Shown: positions 17,967-24,987, numbered from the stretch's first letter. The stretch is DNA of 64,000 bases from an uncultured Flavobacteriaceae bacterium (GCA_947487895.1 CANKYF010000001.1:124001-188000), one strand, 5' to 3'. Made by a program: numbers and translations. Notes: a model not told the origin generated them from the letters alone.

Positions 17967-18234
17967 CTTCTAAGGCACTAGTGTCTAAACCATCATTTAT
18001 ACCATCACTATCATCATCTGAATCAAAGCTTTCCATAGCTTGAATTAGACGTTTTCCTACTTTAACTAAGTAAATAGTATCAGTTGTTCTAACTTCTACA
18101 GCTTCAACAATTTCATTTTGTAAATTTTTATAAGTGATTATATCGTCATCGTCATAACCGTCTGGAAATTGGTTTATTAAAAGTGTTAAAATATCGTCGT
18201 TTAATTTATGGTAATCTACTATTTTACGTATCAT
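17956..18234 (-). CDS. Small acidic protein of unknown function
   Basis: 92 residues, strongly acidic at the C-terminus (FDSDDDSDGINDGLDTSALEDEE). The central part TYKNLQNEIVEAVEVRTTDTIYLVKVGKRL looks folded. I recall similar short proteins beside DHS-like genes in flavobacteria but cannot name a family. It starts 12 bases after the DHS-like gene and overlaps the Nudix gene, so it belongs to the polyamine operon. Confidence 0.75.
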   Translation of the reverse strand: MIRKIVDYHKLNDDILTLLINQFPDGYDDDDIITYKNLQNEIVEAVEVRTTDTIYLVKVGKRLIQAMESFDSDDDSDGINDGLDTSALEDEE

Positions 18235-18245
18235 TTTTTTAGTAT

Positions 18246-19229
18246 TTACATGTCTAACAAATAGGCAAAAATTAAAGGAGCAACAATGGTCGCATCACTC
18301 TCAATAATAAATTTTGGTGTATTGATATCTAGTTTTCCCCAAGTAATCTTTTCATTAGGTACTGCGCCAGAGTAAGAACCATAGCTGGTGGTAGAATCGC
18401 TAATTTGACAAAAATAACTCCAAAACGGTGTGTCTGTGCGTTCCATATCTTGATATAGCATTGGCACTACACATATTGGGAAATCTCCAGCTATGCCACC
18501 GCCAATTTGAAAAAAACCAATACCATTTTTCGAATTGTTAGTGTACCAATCTGCCAAAAACGTCATATATTCTATTCCAGATTTTACAGTGCTTGCTTTT
18601 AATTCTCCTTTTAATACATAACTAGCAAAAATATTTCCCATAGTACTGTCTTCCCAACCAGGACAAACAATTGGTAAGTTCTTTTCTGCTGCTGCAAACA
18701 TCCAAGAGTCTTTAAGGTCTATTTCATAATATGCTTCTAATACACCAGATAACAGTAACTTATACATAAATTCATGTGGTAGGTAACGTTCTCCTTTATC
18801 GTTAGCTTCTTTCCAAAGCGCATAAATATGTACTTGAAGCCTCCTAAAAGCTTCTTCTTCTGGAATACAAGTATCTGTAACCCTGTTTAAACCCATTTCT
18901 AATAAATCCCACTCATCTTCTGGAGTTAAATCACGATAATCTGGAATTCTTTTATAGTGCGAATGTGCCACCAAATTCATGATATCCTCTTCAAGATTTG
19001 CCCCAGTACAGGATATAATATGTACTTTATCTTGTCGTATCATTTCTGCAAAAATCTTTCCCAATTCTGCCGTACTCATAGCTCCTGCTAGTGATACTAG
19101 CATTTTTGCATCATTTTCTAGCTGTTCTTCATAAGCTTTTGCAGCATCTACAACTGTAGCTGCATTAAAATGCAAGTAGTATGTCTCTATAAAATTTGAA
19201 ATTGCACCTTTAGTATTCATCTTCGTCAT
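18246..19229 (-). CDS. Deoxyhypusine synthase-like protein (putative homospermidine synthase)
   Basis: 327 residues of the DHS family. Seen: LVSLAGAMSTAELGKIFAEM and HIISCTGANLEEDIMNLVAH (NAD-binding Rossmann region), VCPGWEDSTMGN, and near the C-terminus ITWGKLDI, whose Lys299 corresponds to the catalytic lysine of eukaryotic DHS (SWGKI). Bacteria lack eIF5A, so bacterial DHS-like enzymes are thought to move an aminobutyl group between small polyamines. With speA and speB directly upstream supplying putrescine, homospermidine synthesis is the best guess. The start (ATG 19229, alternative ATG 19220) overlaps the speB end, showing coupling. Confidence 0.85.
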   Translation of the reverse strand: MTKMNTKGAISNFIETYYLHFNAATVVDAAKAYEEQLENDAKMLVSLAGAMSTAELGKIFAEMIRQDKVHIISCTGANLEEDIMNLVAHSHYKRIPDYRDLTPEDEWDLLEMGLNRVTDTCIPEEEAFRRLQVHIYALWKEANDKGERYLPHEFMYKLLLSGVLEAYYEIDLKDSWMFAAAEKNLPIVCPGWEDSTMGNIFASYVLKGELKASTVKSGIEYMTFLADWYTNNSKNGIGFFQIGGGIAGDFPICVVPMLYQDMERTDTPFWSYFCQISDSTTSYGSYSGAVPNEKITWGKLDINTPKFIIESDATIVAPLIFAYLLDM

Positions 19230-20148
19230 TAAATTTTGTATGGTTATTTAAACGATTTGGTTCTTTGTAGGTATCATCATAACTATCTTCAATTTCTTCG
19301 TTATAAAACTTATAACTCAACATTTTATAGTATAATTTGGCGGCAAGAAAATCTGATGATTTATCATTGTCATTTGGGCATAATTCAACAATATCAAAAC
19401 CAACCACATTCTTCTCTACAAATACTTGTTTTAGAAAATCTAAGGTTTCATACCAAAATAAACCACCCGGTTCTGGTGTACCTGTACTAGGTAGTATTGA
19501 TGGATCAAAAGCATCTAAATCGAACGTTATAAAAACATTATCCGTCATTTGCTCTATTGCGGAATCTACCCATGTATCATCTACTGCCATATCATGAGCA
19601 AAATACGTCTTGTCATAGTCCATTACAGATTTCTCCTGAATATCCATAGAGCGTATCCCTACTTGTATTAGGTTGGTGTTTAAGCTAGCATCATAAACTG
19701 CACAAGCATGATTACAAGTGCTTCCTTCATAAGATTGTCTCAAATCTGCATGGGCATCAATATGTAATACTGTCAAATTATCAAAAGCTTCATTAAAAGC
19801 TTTAATAGTTCCTATTGAAATAGAGTGCTCACCACCAAACAGGGTAACAAACTTATTTTTCTTGATGTATTTTTTAGTTTCTTGATGCACAGCGTTTACC
19901 ATATCTTCAGGTTTTACAAGTGCACCAACTGGAGGTGTTAGGTAAATTCCGTTTTTATATACCTCAGAATCTGTTTCTATATCATAGAGTTCCATGTTTT
20001 CTGAAGCTTCTAAAAAAGCTTCGGGACCTTTATCAGCTCCTTTTTGCCAAGTACTTGTTCCATCATAAGGAACAGGGATTAAAACAATTTTGGCTTGTTC
20101 TAATTTGGCATATTGTTCTGGTATGCCTGCGTAAGTTTTAGTATTCAT
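19210..20148 (-). CDS. speB: Agmatinase / ureohydrolase family
   Basis: 312 residues of the arginase/agmatinase family. The Mn-binding motifs are complete: LFGGEHSISIG, LHIDAHADLR and ITFDLDAFDPSILPSTGTPEPGG. It would hydrolyse agmatine to putrescine and urea in the cytoplasm. It starts 5 bases after the arginine decarboxylase gene, whose product is its substrate, and its end overlaps the DHS-like start. The C-terminal tail (EEIEDSYDDTYKEPN) is acidic and extra to the family core. Arginase-type activity is less likely given the neighbour. Confidence 0.92.
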   Translation of the reverse strand: MNTKTYAGIPEQYAKLEQAKIVLIPVPYDGTSTWQKGADKGPEAFLEASENMELYDIETDSEVYKNGIYLTPPVGALVKPEDMVNAVHQETKKYIKKNKFVTLFGGEHSISIGTIKAFNEAFDNLTVLHIDAHADLRQSYEGSTCNHACAVYDASLNTNLIQVGIRSMDIQEKSVMDYDKTYFAHDMAVDDTWVDSAIEQMTDNVFITFDLDAFDPSILPSTGTPEPGGLFWYETLDFLKQVFVEKNVVGFDIVELCPNDNDKSSDFLAAKLYYKMLSYKFYNEEIEDSYDDTYKEPNRLNNHTKFNDEDEY

Positions 20149-20153
20149 TTTAT

Positions 20154-21614
20154 TTATTTGCTAGCTGCAAATGGTTTGCAGGTTCTAAAATCTGAATTAT
20201 TTTCTTCTACCAATGGCTCTTTTTTGTAGCCTAAGATTTCTAGTAAATCTTCACTTTTTTGTTGTTCTTTAAAAAGTGTGGTAATGATATTTCCTTGCTC
20301 ATCTTTATCTATTAGGATATGCTTTGGGTTTGGTATTAAGCAGTGTTGTAAACCTCCAAAGCCTCCAATAGTTTCTTGATAAGCGCCAGTGTTAAAAAAG
20401 CCAACATAAAGAGGATTATCGTTATCATACTTTGGTAAGTAAATAGCGTTAATATGTTGTTCGCTATTATAATAATCATCACTATCACAAGTTAACCCGC
20501 CTAACAATACACGCTCGTAAGAACTATGCCACCTGTTTATTGGCAGCATTACAAAACGCTTATTTATAGCCCATGTATCAGGAAGCGTGGTAATGAATGA
20601 TGAGTTTATCATGTTCCATTTTTCTCTGTCGTTTTGTTGTTTTTGATACAACACTTCGTAAATGGCTCCACCGCTTTCGCCTACAGTAAAACTTCCAAAT
20701 TCAGTAAATATGTTTGGTACGTCTACACCTTCTTCTTGGCAAGTAAGTTTGATTTGATTTATGATTTCATCTACCATGTATTCGTAGTCAAAATCAAAAG
20801 CTAATGAGCTTTTTATTGGGAATCCGCCTCCAATATTTAAACTATCTAACGAAGGACAAATCTTTTTTAAACTGGTATACACTTTTAAACATTTTAAAAG
20901 CTCATTCCAATAGTATGCATTATCCCTTATACCTGTGTTAATAAAGAAATGAAGCATTTTTAGCTGAACTTTAGGATTGTCTTTTATCTGCTTGTTATAG
21001 AACGGTACAATATTTTTATATCCTATTCCTAAACGAGATGTGTAAAATTCAAATTTTGGTTCTTCTTCTGATGCTATTCTAATACCAATATTGAAATTGT
21101 CTTGAATCTCATTAGATAAAAGATTTATTTCTTCATAATTGTCTATAACAGGAATGCAGTTTTGATGCCCATTGTTAATTAATCTTGCAATGTTACTAAT
21201 GTATCTTTCTCTTTTAAATCCATTGCATATTATATAAGTATCCTTATTTATTTTATCAGATTTCTTAAGGTTTTCTACAATATCTATATCAAAAGCTGAT
21301 GATGTTTCTATATGAATATCATTTTTTAAAGCTTCATCTAATACATGTTTGAAATGTGAGCTTTTCGTGCAATAGCAATAATTGTAATTTCCTTTGTAGC
21401 TATGTTTTTTAAAGGCTACTTCAAACCACTTTTTTGCTCTACTAATGTTGTTTGATATTTGCGGTAAATAAGTAAATTTTAATGGTGCTCCATAAACTTC
21501 GACTAATTTGTTTAAGTCAATATCATGGAAAAATAGCTTATTGTTTTCTAAGGCAAACTCAGGTTGCGGAAAATCAAAAGTCTGATTGATTAAATCAATA
21601 TATTTAGTATTCAT
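20154..21614 (-). CDS. speA: Biosynthetic arginine decarboxylase-like PLP enzyme
   Basis: 486 residues of the alanine-racemase-fold decarboxylase group. The PLP lysine is K84 in NYCYCTKSSHF. Further marks are LGIGYKNIVPFYN, LNIGGGFPIKSSLAFDFDYE (phosphate loop), FTEFGSFTVGESGG and the C-terminal GFFNTGAYQETIGG. It converts arginine to agmatine. It is shorter than the enterobacterial enzyme, as in other Bacteroidota. It is the first gene of the leftward operon; the gap upstream (21615-22050) is AT-rich and holds the second structured repeat. Confidence 0.9.
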   Translation of the reverse strand: MNTKYIDLINQTFDFPQPEFALENNKLFFHDIDLNKLVEVYGAPLKFTYLPQISNNISRAKKWFEVAFKKHSYKGNYNYCYCTKSSHFKHVLDEALKNDIHIETSSAFDIDIVENLKKSDKINKDTYIICNGFKRERYISNIARLINNGHQNCIPVIDNYEEINLLSNEIQDNFNIGIRIASEEEPKFEFYTSRLGIGYKNIVPFYNKQIKDNPKVQLKMLHFFINTGIRDNAYYWNELLKCLKVYTSLKKICPSLDSLNIGGGFPIKSSLAFDFDYEYMVDEIINQIKLTCQEEGVDVPNIFTEFGSFTVGESGGAIYEVLYQKQQNDREKWNMINSSFITTLPDTWAINKRFVMLPINRWHSSYERVLLGGLTCDSDDYYNSEQHINAIYLPKYDNDNPLYVGFFNTGAYQETIGGFGGLQHCLIPNPKHILIDKDEQGNIITTLFKEQQKSEDLLEILGYKKEPLVEENNSDFRTCKPFAASK

Positions 21615-21779
21615 GATAAATAATATTCTATTTTGAAAAATAATGTGTAGTGAGCTTACAGAATAGACCAGCTCATTAAATAAAAAATCTCAAAAAAAGA
21701 ATTTCTATCAAATACGAATTTGATTTATAGTTGTGGGAACAAAACCAAACAAGAATTGGTTTATGTATAATAGTGCAAC

Positions 21780-21858
21780 GGAAGTTAGCTTTAAATTTCG
21801 GATGCTTACACCATAAGCTGCTTTTGAATTTGACTTCCTAATTTTCAAAAGCCCGAAC
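21780..21858. repeat. Dispersed structured repeat, copy B
   Basis: Aligns without gaps over 79 bases with 12804-12882, about three quarters identical by hand count, with the identical 17-base block TTTTGAATTTGACTTCC. The hairpin at 21821-21851 is preserved while its closing pair is swapped from G-C to C-G. It sits in the gap between the arginine decarboxylase gene and the tRNA-Met terminator. A short CCAA/TTGG hairpin lies about 30 bases before it. Nothing else is visible in this gap. Confidence 0.7.
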
Positions 21859-22050
21859 GTAGAAACAGTTTTCACTTTGTTCAGCTAAAAACTCCTATGA
21901 TAAAAGTTTTCTAATACAAATGAAATAAAAAAAACAATAAGTTACACAAATTATTAAAAAAAAATCACTCTATAACTTCAAAATTATTAATATAAGTAGC
22001 GTTGTAAAACCTTTAATTTGGATATAAATATGTTAAAAAGAAAGAATTAA

Positions 22051-22080
22051 AAAAGGGTTTCAAAAAATTGAAACCCTTTT
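22051..22080 (-). terminator. Terminator of the tRNA-Met transcription unit
   Basis: A perfect 11-bp stem (AAAAGGGTTTC with GAAACCCTTTT) and an 8-base loop, with a T tract on the minus strand. It lies 10 bases past the 3' end of the leftward tRNA. Confidence 0.8.
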
Positions 22081-22089
22081 ATTTTATTG

Positions 22090-22163
22090 TAGCGAGATCG
22101 AGATTTGAACTCGAGACCTCCGGGTTATGAATCCGACGCTCTAACCAACTGAGCTACCTCGCC
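22090..22163 (-). tRNA. tRNA-Met (anticodon CAT)
   Basis: On the minus strand a 74-base tRNA begins GGCGAGGTAGCTCAGTTGG, has D-arm TTGGTTAGAGC, an anticodon loop TTCATAA (anticodon CAT), a variable region GGAGGTC and a T-arm with GTTCAAATC. The acceptor stem closes with two G-U pairs and the CCA end is not encoded. CAT could also be a tRNA-Ile read with lysidine; the body looks like elongator Met of Bacteroidota. Directly upstream are two broken copies of its 5' half and a GIY-YIG gene. No separate promoter is visible between the T2 fragment and this tRNA, so it probably depends on the promoter at 22560-22590. Confidence 0.9.
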
Positions 22164-22170
22164 ATTATTT

Positions 22171-22241
22171 ATGATTATCAATCCGACGCTCTAACCAACT
22201 GACCTGCCCGAGTGAACTCGTTCAGGCGGGGCTACCTAGCC
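22171..22241 (-). repeat. Broken tRNA-Met 5' half with 28-nt hairpin insert (copy T2)
   Basis: Reading leftward: GGCTAGGTAGC (one change from the intact tRNA), then a 28-base insert (22203-22230), then TCAGTTGGTTAGAGC continuing to about the anticodon, where the sequence becomes ATTGATAATCA and leaves the tRNA. The insert is GC-rich and self-complementary (CCTGCC with GGCGGG). It overlaps the last codons and stop of the GIY-YIG gene. Confidence 0.85.
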
Positions 22242-22474
22242 AAATTTTGTTTTCGCCACCGTCTACCAGCAGCAGATTTTAAATATTTTTCTCTTTGTCT
22301 TGCTTCAATTCTAGTGTCATAGATTTCACTATGGACAATTTTCCAAGGTAAATAAGCTTTAGTAGATTTTACACTTCCAGAATTGTGATTTTTTAGTCTT
22401 CTATCTAAATTTGAAGACATACCAACATAAAACTTTTCAAACTTGACGCTATATAAAATATAGACAAAGAACAT
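22232..22474 (-). CDS. GIY-YIG domain nuclease, tRNA-embedded
   Basis: 80 residues from ATG 22474 (MFFVYILYSVKFEKFYVGMS); a TTG further up, inside the tRNA fragment, is less likely. It is a single minimal GIY-YIG domain of the YhbQ/UPF0213 type: the VYILYS and FYVG pair, NLDRRLKNHNSG with the catalytic Arg, and EARQREKYLKSAAGRRW with the metal-binding Glu. The C-terminal LAR and the stop codon are read from the tRNA-like sequence GGCTAGGTAG. The gene lies between two broken tRNA-Met 5' halves, in the same direction as the tRNA. GIY-YIG domains occur in homing endonucleases and repair enzymes; the context suggests a small mobile element. Confidence 0.88.
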   Translation of the reverse strand: MFFVYILYSVKFEKFYVGMSSNLDRRLKNHNSGSVKSTKAYLPWKIVHSEIYDTRIEARQREKYLKSAAGRRWRKQNLAR

Positions 22475-22494
22475 ATTTTTTATAAAATTGACGT

Positions 22495-22544
22495 TAACCA
22501 ACTGACCTGCCCGAATGAATTCGTTCAGGCGGGGCTACCTCGCC
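22495..22544 (-). repeat. Broken tRNA-Met 5' half with 28-nt hairpin insert (copy T1)
   Basis: Leftward it reads GGCGAGGTAGC, identical to the intact tRNA, then a 28-base hairpin insert (22506-22533) at exactly the same position as in T2, then TCAGTTGGTTA, after which it runs into the GIY-YIG leader. The two inserts differ at two positions that keep the stem paired (GAATTC centre here, GAGTTC in T2). Confidence 0.85.
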
Positions 22545-22559
22545 ATAATTTTGTGGCTG

Positions 22560-22590
22560 CAAATATAAAAACATTATTAAAGCTAACAAA
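22560..22590 (-). promoter_or_regulatory. Promoter of the tRNA-Met/GIY-YIG unit
   Basis: On the minus strand TTTG (22590-22587), a 19-base spacer and TATATTTG (22567-22560) match the Bacteroidota consensus closely. Transcription would begin just before the T1 fragment and run through the GIY-YIG gene, T2 and the intact tRNA to the terminator at 22051. Confidence 0.75.
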
Positions 22591-22620
22591 TAATAGTGAA
22601 ACAAAATATTATTAAAAAAG

Positions 22621-22652
22621 TTGCCGTACTTATCAATTAATGTATATATTAG
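22621..22652 (+). promoter_or_regulatory. Possible promoter of the START-like gene
   Basis: TTG at 22621-22623, a 21-base spacer and TATATTAG at 22645-22652, one base off the TAnnTTTG consensus, 26 bases before the ATG at 22678. Confidence 0.4.
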
Positions 22653-22677
22653 GCAAAGTTAAATTTTCAAAGTACAC

Positions 22678-23070
22678 ATGGACGAAAAAATTAGATTTGA
22701 TATTGAATTTCCAATACAAGCTTCCCCTCAATTATTATATCAATACATATCAACCCCTTCTGGTTTATCAGAATGGTTTTCTGACAATGTAAACTCCAGA
22801 GGAGAGTTATTTACATTTATTTGGGATGACAGTGAGGAGCAGGCTAAATTACTGAGTAAAAAAAGTGGAGAACGTGTAAAATTTAGATGGTTGGAAGATG
22901 AAGAAGAAGATCAGTCTTATTACTTTGAAATTAGAATTCAAGTAGATGAAATTACTAAAGATGTGTCTTTAATGGTAACAGATTTTGCTGAAGAAGATGA
23001 GGTTGACGAATCTAAAATGCTGTGGGAAAATCAAATATCAAGTTTAAAACAGGTATTAGGTTCCGCTTAA
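22678..23070 (+). CDS. START-like domain protein (AHSA1/SRPBCC fold)
   Basis: 130 residues with one SRPBCC/AHSA1-type domain: IEFPIQASPQLLYQYISTPS at the start, LSEWFSDNVNSRGELFTFIW and a closing SKMLWENQISSLKQVLGSA helix. This short START-like protein is widely conserved in Bacteroidota; the ligand is unknown. It is strongly acidic in the middle. It starts its own transcript divergently from the tRNA unit and precedes the class IV aminotransferase gene. Confidence 0.85.
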   Translation: MDEKIRFDIEFPIQASPQLLYQYISTPSGLSEWFSDNVNSRGELFTFIWDDSEEQAKLLSKKSGERVKFRWLEDEEEDQSYYFEIRIQVDEITKDVSLMVTDFAEEDEVDESKMLWENQISSLKQVLGSA

Positions 23071-23091
23071 ATTTAAGTAGATTAATTACGT

Positions 23092-23099
23092 TATATTTG
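23092..23099 (+). promoter_or_regulatory. Putative -7 box of the aminotransferase gene
   Basis: TATATTTG fits TAnnTTTG exactly and lies between the START-like stop and the aminotransferase start; no good -33 TTG is seen at the usual distance. Confidence 0.4.
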
Positions 23100-23100
23100 C

Positions 23101-23135
23101 CCCATTCTGGCTAAAAATCAGGATGGGATTTTTTT
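23101..23135 (+). terminator. Terminator-like hairpin touching the aminotransferase start codon
   Basis: CCCATTCTG and CAGGATGGG form a 9-bp stem with one G-U pair, followed by A and seven Ts that end directly at the ATG. It could terminate the upstream START-like transcript or act as a leader attenuator. Confidence 0.55.
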
Positions 23136-23978
23136 ATGATAAATTTTAACGGAGAAATTTTAGAAAGCACTAGAAATCTTTCAATAGAAAACAGAGGTTT
23201 TACCTATGGTGATGCGCTTTTTGAGACTATTAAAGTAAATTTAGGAAAGGTACAGTTTTTAGAAGATCATTACTTTAGGTTAATGGCTTCTATGCGTATT
23301 ATGAGAATGGAAATTCCTATGAGTTTTACCATGGAATTTATTGAAGAGGAAATTCTAAAAACTTTAGAGGCTAATAATTTACTAAATGCTACTTCTAGGG
23401 TGAAATTTATTGTAAATAGAAACTCTGGAGGTTTGTATACACCAACCGATAATAACGTTACGTATTTGATAACGGTTAGATCTCTTGATAATGATTTTTA
23501 TATTTTAAATGAAGATGCCTATGAGGTAGATTTGTTTAAAGATTATTACGTAGCACCTGGGTTGTTATCTACACTTAAAACAAATAACAAAGCATTAAAC
23601 GTAGTTGGCAGTATTTATGCTAAAGAAAATGGGTTGCATAATTGCTTAGTATTAAATACCAATAAACAGGTGGTTGAAGCTTTAAATGGCAATTTATTTG
23701 TTGTTAGAGGTAATACGATTAAAACGCCTCCAATTGCAGACGGGTGTTTAAAAGGAGTTATGAGAAAGCAAATTATTGAATTGCTAGAAAAAATTGATGG
23801 TTACGAGTTAATTGAAACTTCTGTATCACCATTTGAGCTTCAGAAAGCAGATGAAATCTTTTTAACCAATGTAATTGTTGGAATTCAGCCTATTACTAAA
23901 TATAGAAAAAAGGAATACACCAATACAGTTTCTAAACTATTAATCGGGAAATTAAATGCAGCTGTTAGGTTTGGTTAA
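23136..23978 (+). CDS. Class IV aminotransferase (aminodeoxychorismate lyase / branched-chain type)
   Basis: 280 residues of the fold-type IV PLP family. NRGFTYGDALFETIKV at the start, the PLP lysine in LKTNNKALNVVGSIYAKENG, and the phosphate-binding APIADGC-like segment TPPIADGCLKGVMR with FLTNVIVGIQPITKY are all in place. Members act as branched-chain aminotransferases, D-amino acid aminotransferases or 4-amino-4-deoxychorismate lyase (PabC, folate synthesis). The short length suits PabC-like enzymes. It ends converging on YqgE, overlapping it by 4 bases. Confidence 0.85.
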   Translation: MINFNGEILESTRNLSIENRGFTYGDALFETIKVNLGKVQFLEDHYFRLMASMRIMRMEIPMSFTMEFIEEEILKTLEANNLLNATSRVKFIVNRNSGGLYTPTDNNVTYLITVRSLDNDFYILNEDAYEVDLFKDYYVAPGLLSTLKTNNKALNVVGSIYAKENGLHNCLVLNTNKQVVEALNGNLFVVRGNTIKTPPIADGCLKGVMRKQIIELLEKIDGYELIETSVSPFELQKADEIFLTNVIVGIQPITKYRKKEYTNTVSKLLIGKLNAAVRFG

Positions 23979-24535
23979 TTGTAATTAGGATCTTCTGGAG
24001 CATTAGACCATATACTATATTCACCACCAAATTCAAGCATTTTTTCTTTCCAGAAAGATTGATGGTCTTTTTCAATAATCTCTTTTTTATAGATGTTCTC
24101 TGTAACAACCCAAGAGTTCGCTTTAAGCTCATCTTCTAATTGAAAAGCGCTCCATCCAGAATATCCTAAAAAGAATTTTAGGTCTTTTTCTTTAATGGCA
24201 CCTGTTTTTATTAATTCAACTACGGTATTAAAATCACCACCCCAATAAATTCCTAAAGAGATTTCAATGCTATCAGGAATGAGTTCTGGAATCTTATGAA
24301 TAAAATATAAATTGTCTTGTTCTACAGGGCCACCATTATAGACTTTAAAATCTACTTCAATTTCAGGAACCAATTCTTTTATGGTATAATCTAGTGGTTT
24401 ATTGAGAATGAATCCTATAGTGCCTTCTTCAGAATAATCAGCAATAAGCACAATAGATCTATTAAAAGACACATCTCCAATAATAGAAGGTTCAGCAATT
24501 AATAAATTTCCTTTTTTTGGCTTTAAGGTTGTCAT
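23975..24535 (-). CDS. YqgE/AlgH family protein
   Basis: 186 residues with the family pattern: KPKKGNLLIAEPSIIGDVSF, IGFILNKPLDYTIKELVPEI, YNGGPVEQDNLYFIH, IYWGGDFNTVVELIKTGAI and FLGYSGWSAFQLEDELKANS. The family is conserved in Proteobacteria and Bacteroidota without a firm molecular role. It is transcribed leftward, downstream of HU but separated from it by a terminator, and converges with the aminotransferase gene. Confidence 0.92.
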   Translation of the reverse strand: MTTLKPKKGNLLIAEPSIIGDVSFNRSIVLIADYSEEGTIGFILNKPLDYTIKELVPEIEVDFKVYNGGPVEQDNLYFIHKIPELIPDSIEISLGIYWGGDFNTVVELIKTGAIKEKDLKFFLGYSGWSAFQLEDELKANSWVVTENIYKKEIIEKDHQSFWKEKMLEFGGEYSIWSNAPEDPNYN

Positions 24536-24610
24536 TCTTTAAAAAGTTTAATAACTAAATCTAGTATTTATTTCTTAAAAAAACAACTATTTAGATTTTA
24601 GATATAAAAA

Positions 24611-24635
24611 AAAGCCTTCAAATTTTGAAGGCTTT
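24611..24635 (-). terminator. Terminator of the HU gene
   Basis: AAAGCCTTC and GAAGGCTTT form a 9-bp stem extended by AAA/TTT, followed on the minus strand by a long T run. It lies 26 bases past the HU stop. Confidence 0.85.
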
Positions 24636-24660
24636 ATACGTTATAGGGAGTAACTAATAA

Positions 24661-24933
24661 TTAGTTTACAGCATTTGATAAATCTGCACCAGCTTTAAAC
24701 TTAACAACGTTTTTAGCTTTGATTTTGATTGTCTCTCCAGTTTGAGGGTTTCTACCTTCTCTAGCTGCTCTTTTAGAAACAGACCAAGAACCAAACCCTA
24801 CTAAAGAAACTCTGTTACCTTTTTGTAAAGCACCTTCAATTTCAATAATTGCACATTCTAAAGCTTTTTTAGCAGCAGCTTTAGTGATTCCTGCGTGTTC
24901 TGCCATAGCATCGATTAAATCTGTTTTGTTCAT
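24661..24933 (-). CDS. HU-type DNA-binding protein
   Basis: 90 residues, the standard HU length: MNKTDLIDAMAEHAGITKAA, the beta-arm start GFGSWSVSKRAAREGRNPQTGE with the intercalating proline context, and KAKNVVKFKAGADLSNAVN. It bends and compacts DNA as a dimer. It is monocistronic with its own good promoter at 24988-25017 and a strong terminator. Confidence 0.96.
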   Translation of the reverse strand: MNKTDLIDAMAEHAGITKAAAKKALECAIIEIEGALQKGNRVSLVGFGSWSVSKRAAREGRNPQTGETIKIKAKNVVKFKAGADLSNAVN

Positions 24934-24987
24934 AATATAAAGTTTAATTATTAATAAATTGGTTAAACATCTTTGTTAAATCCTCTA

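Noticed and set aside
22090-22590. Integrative element using the tRNA as attachment site
   Set aside because: No integrase gene is present and the duplicated part is the tRNA 5' half, not the 3' end used by tyrosine integrases.
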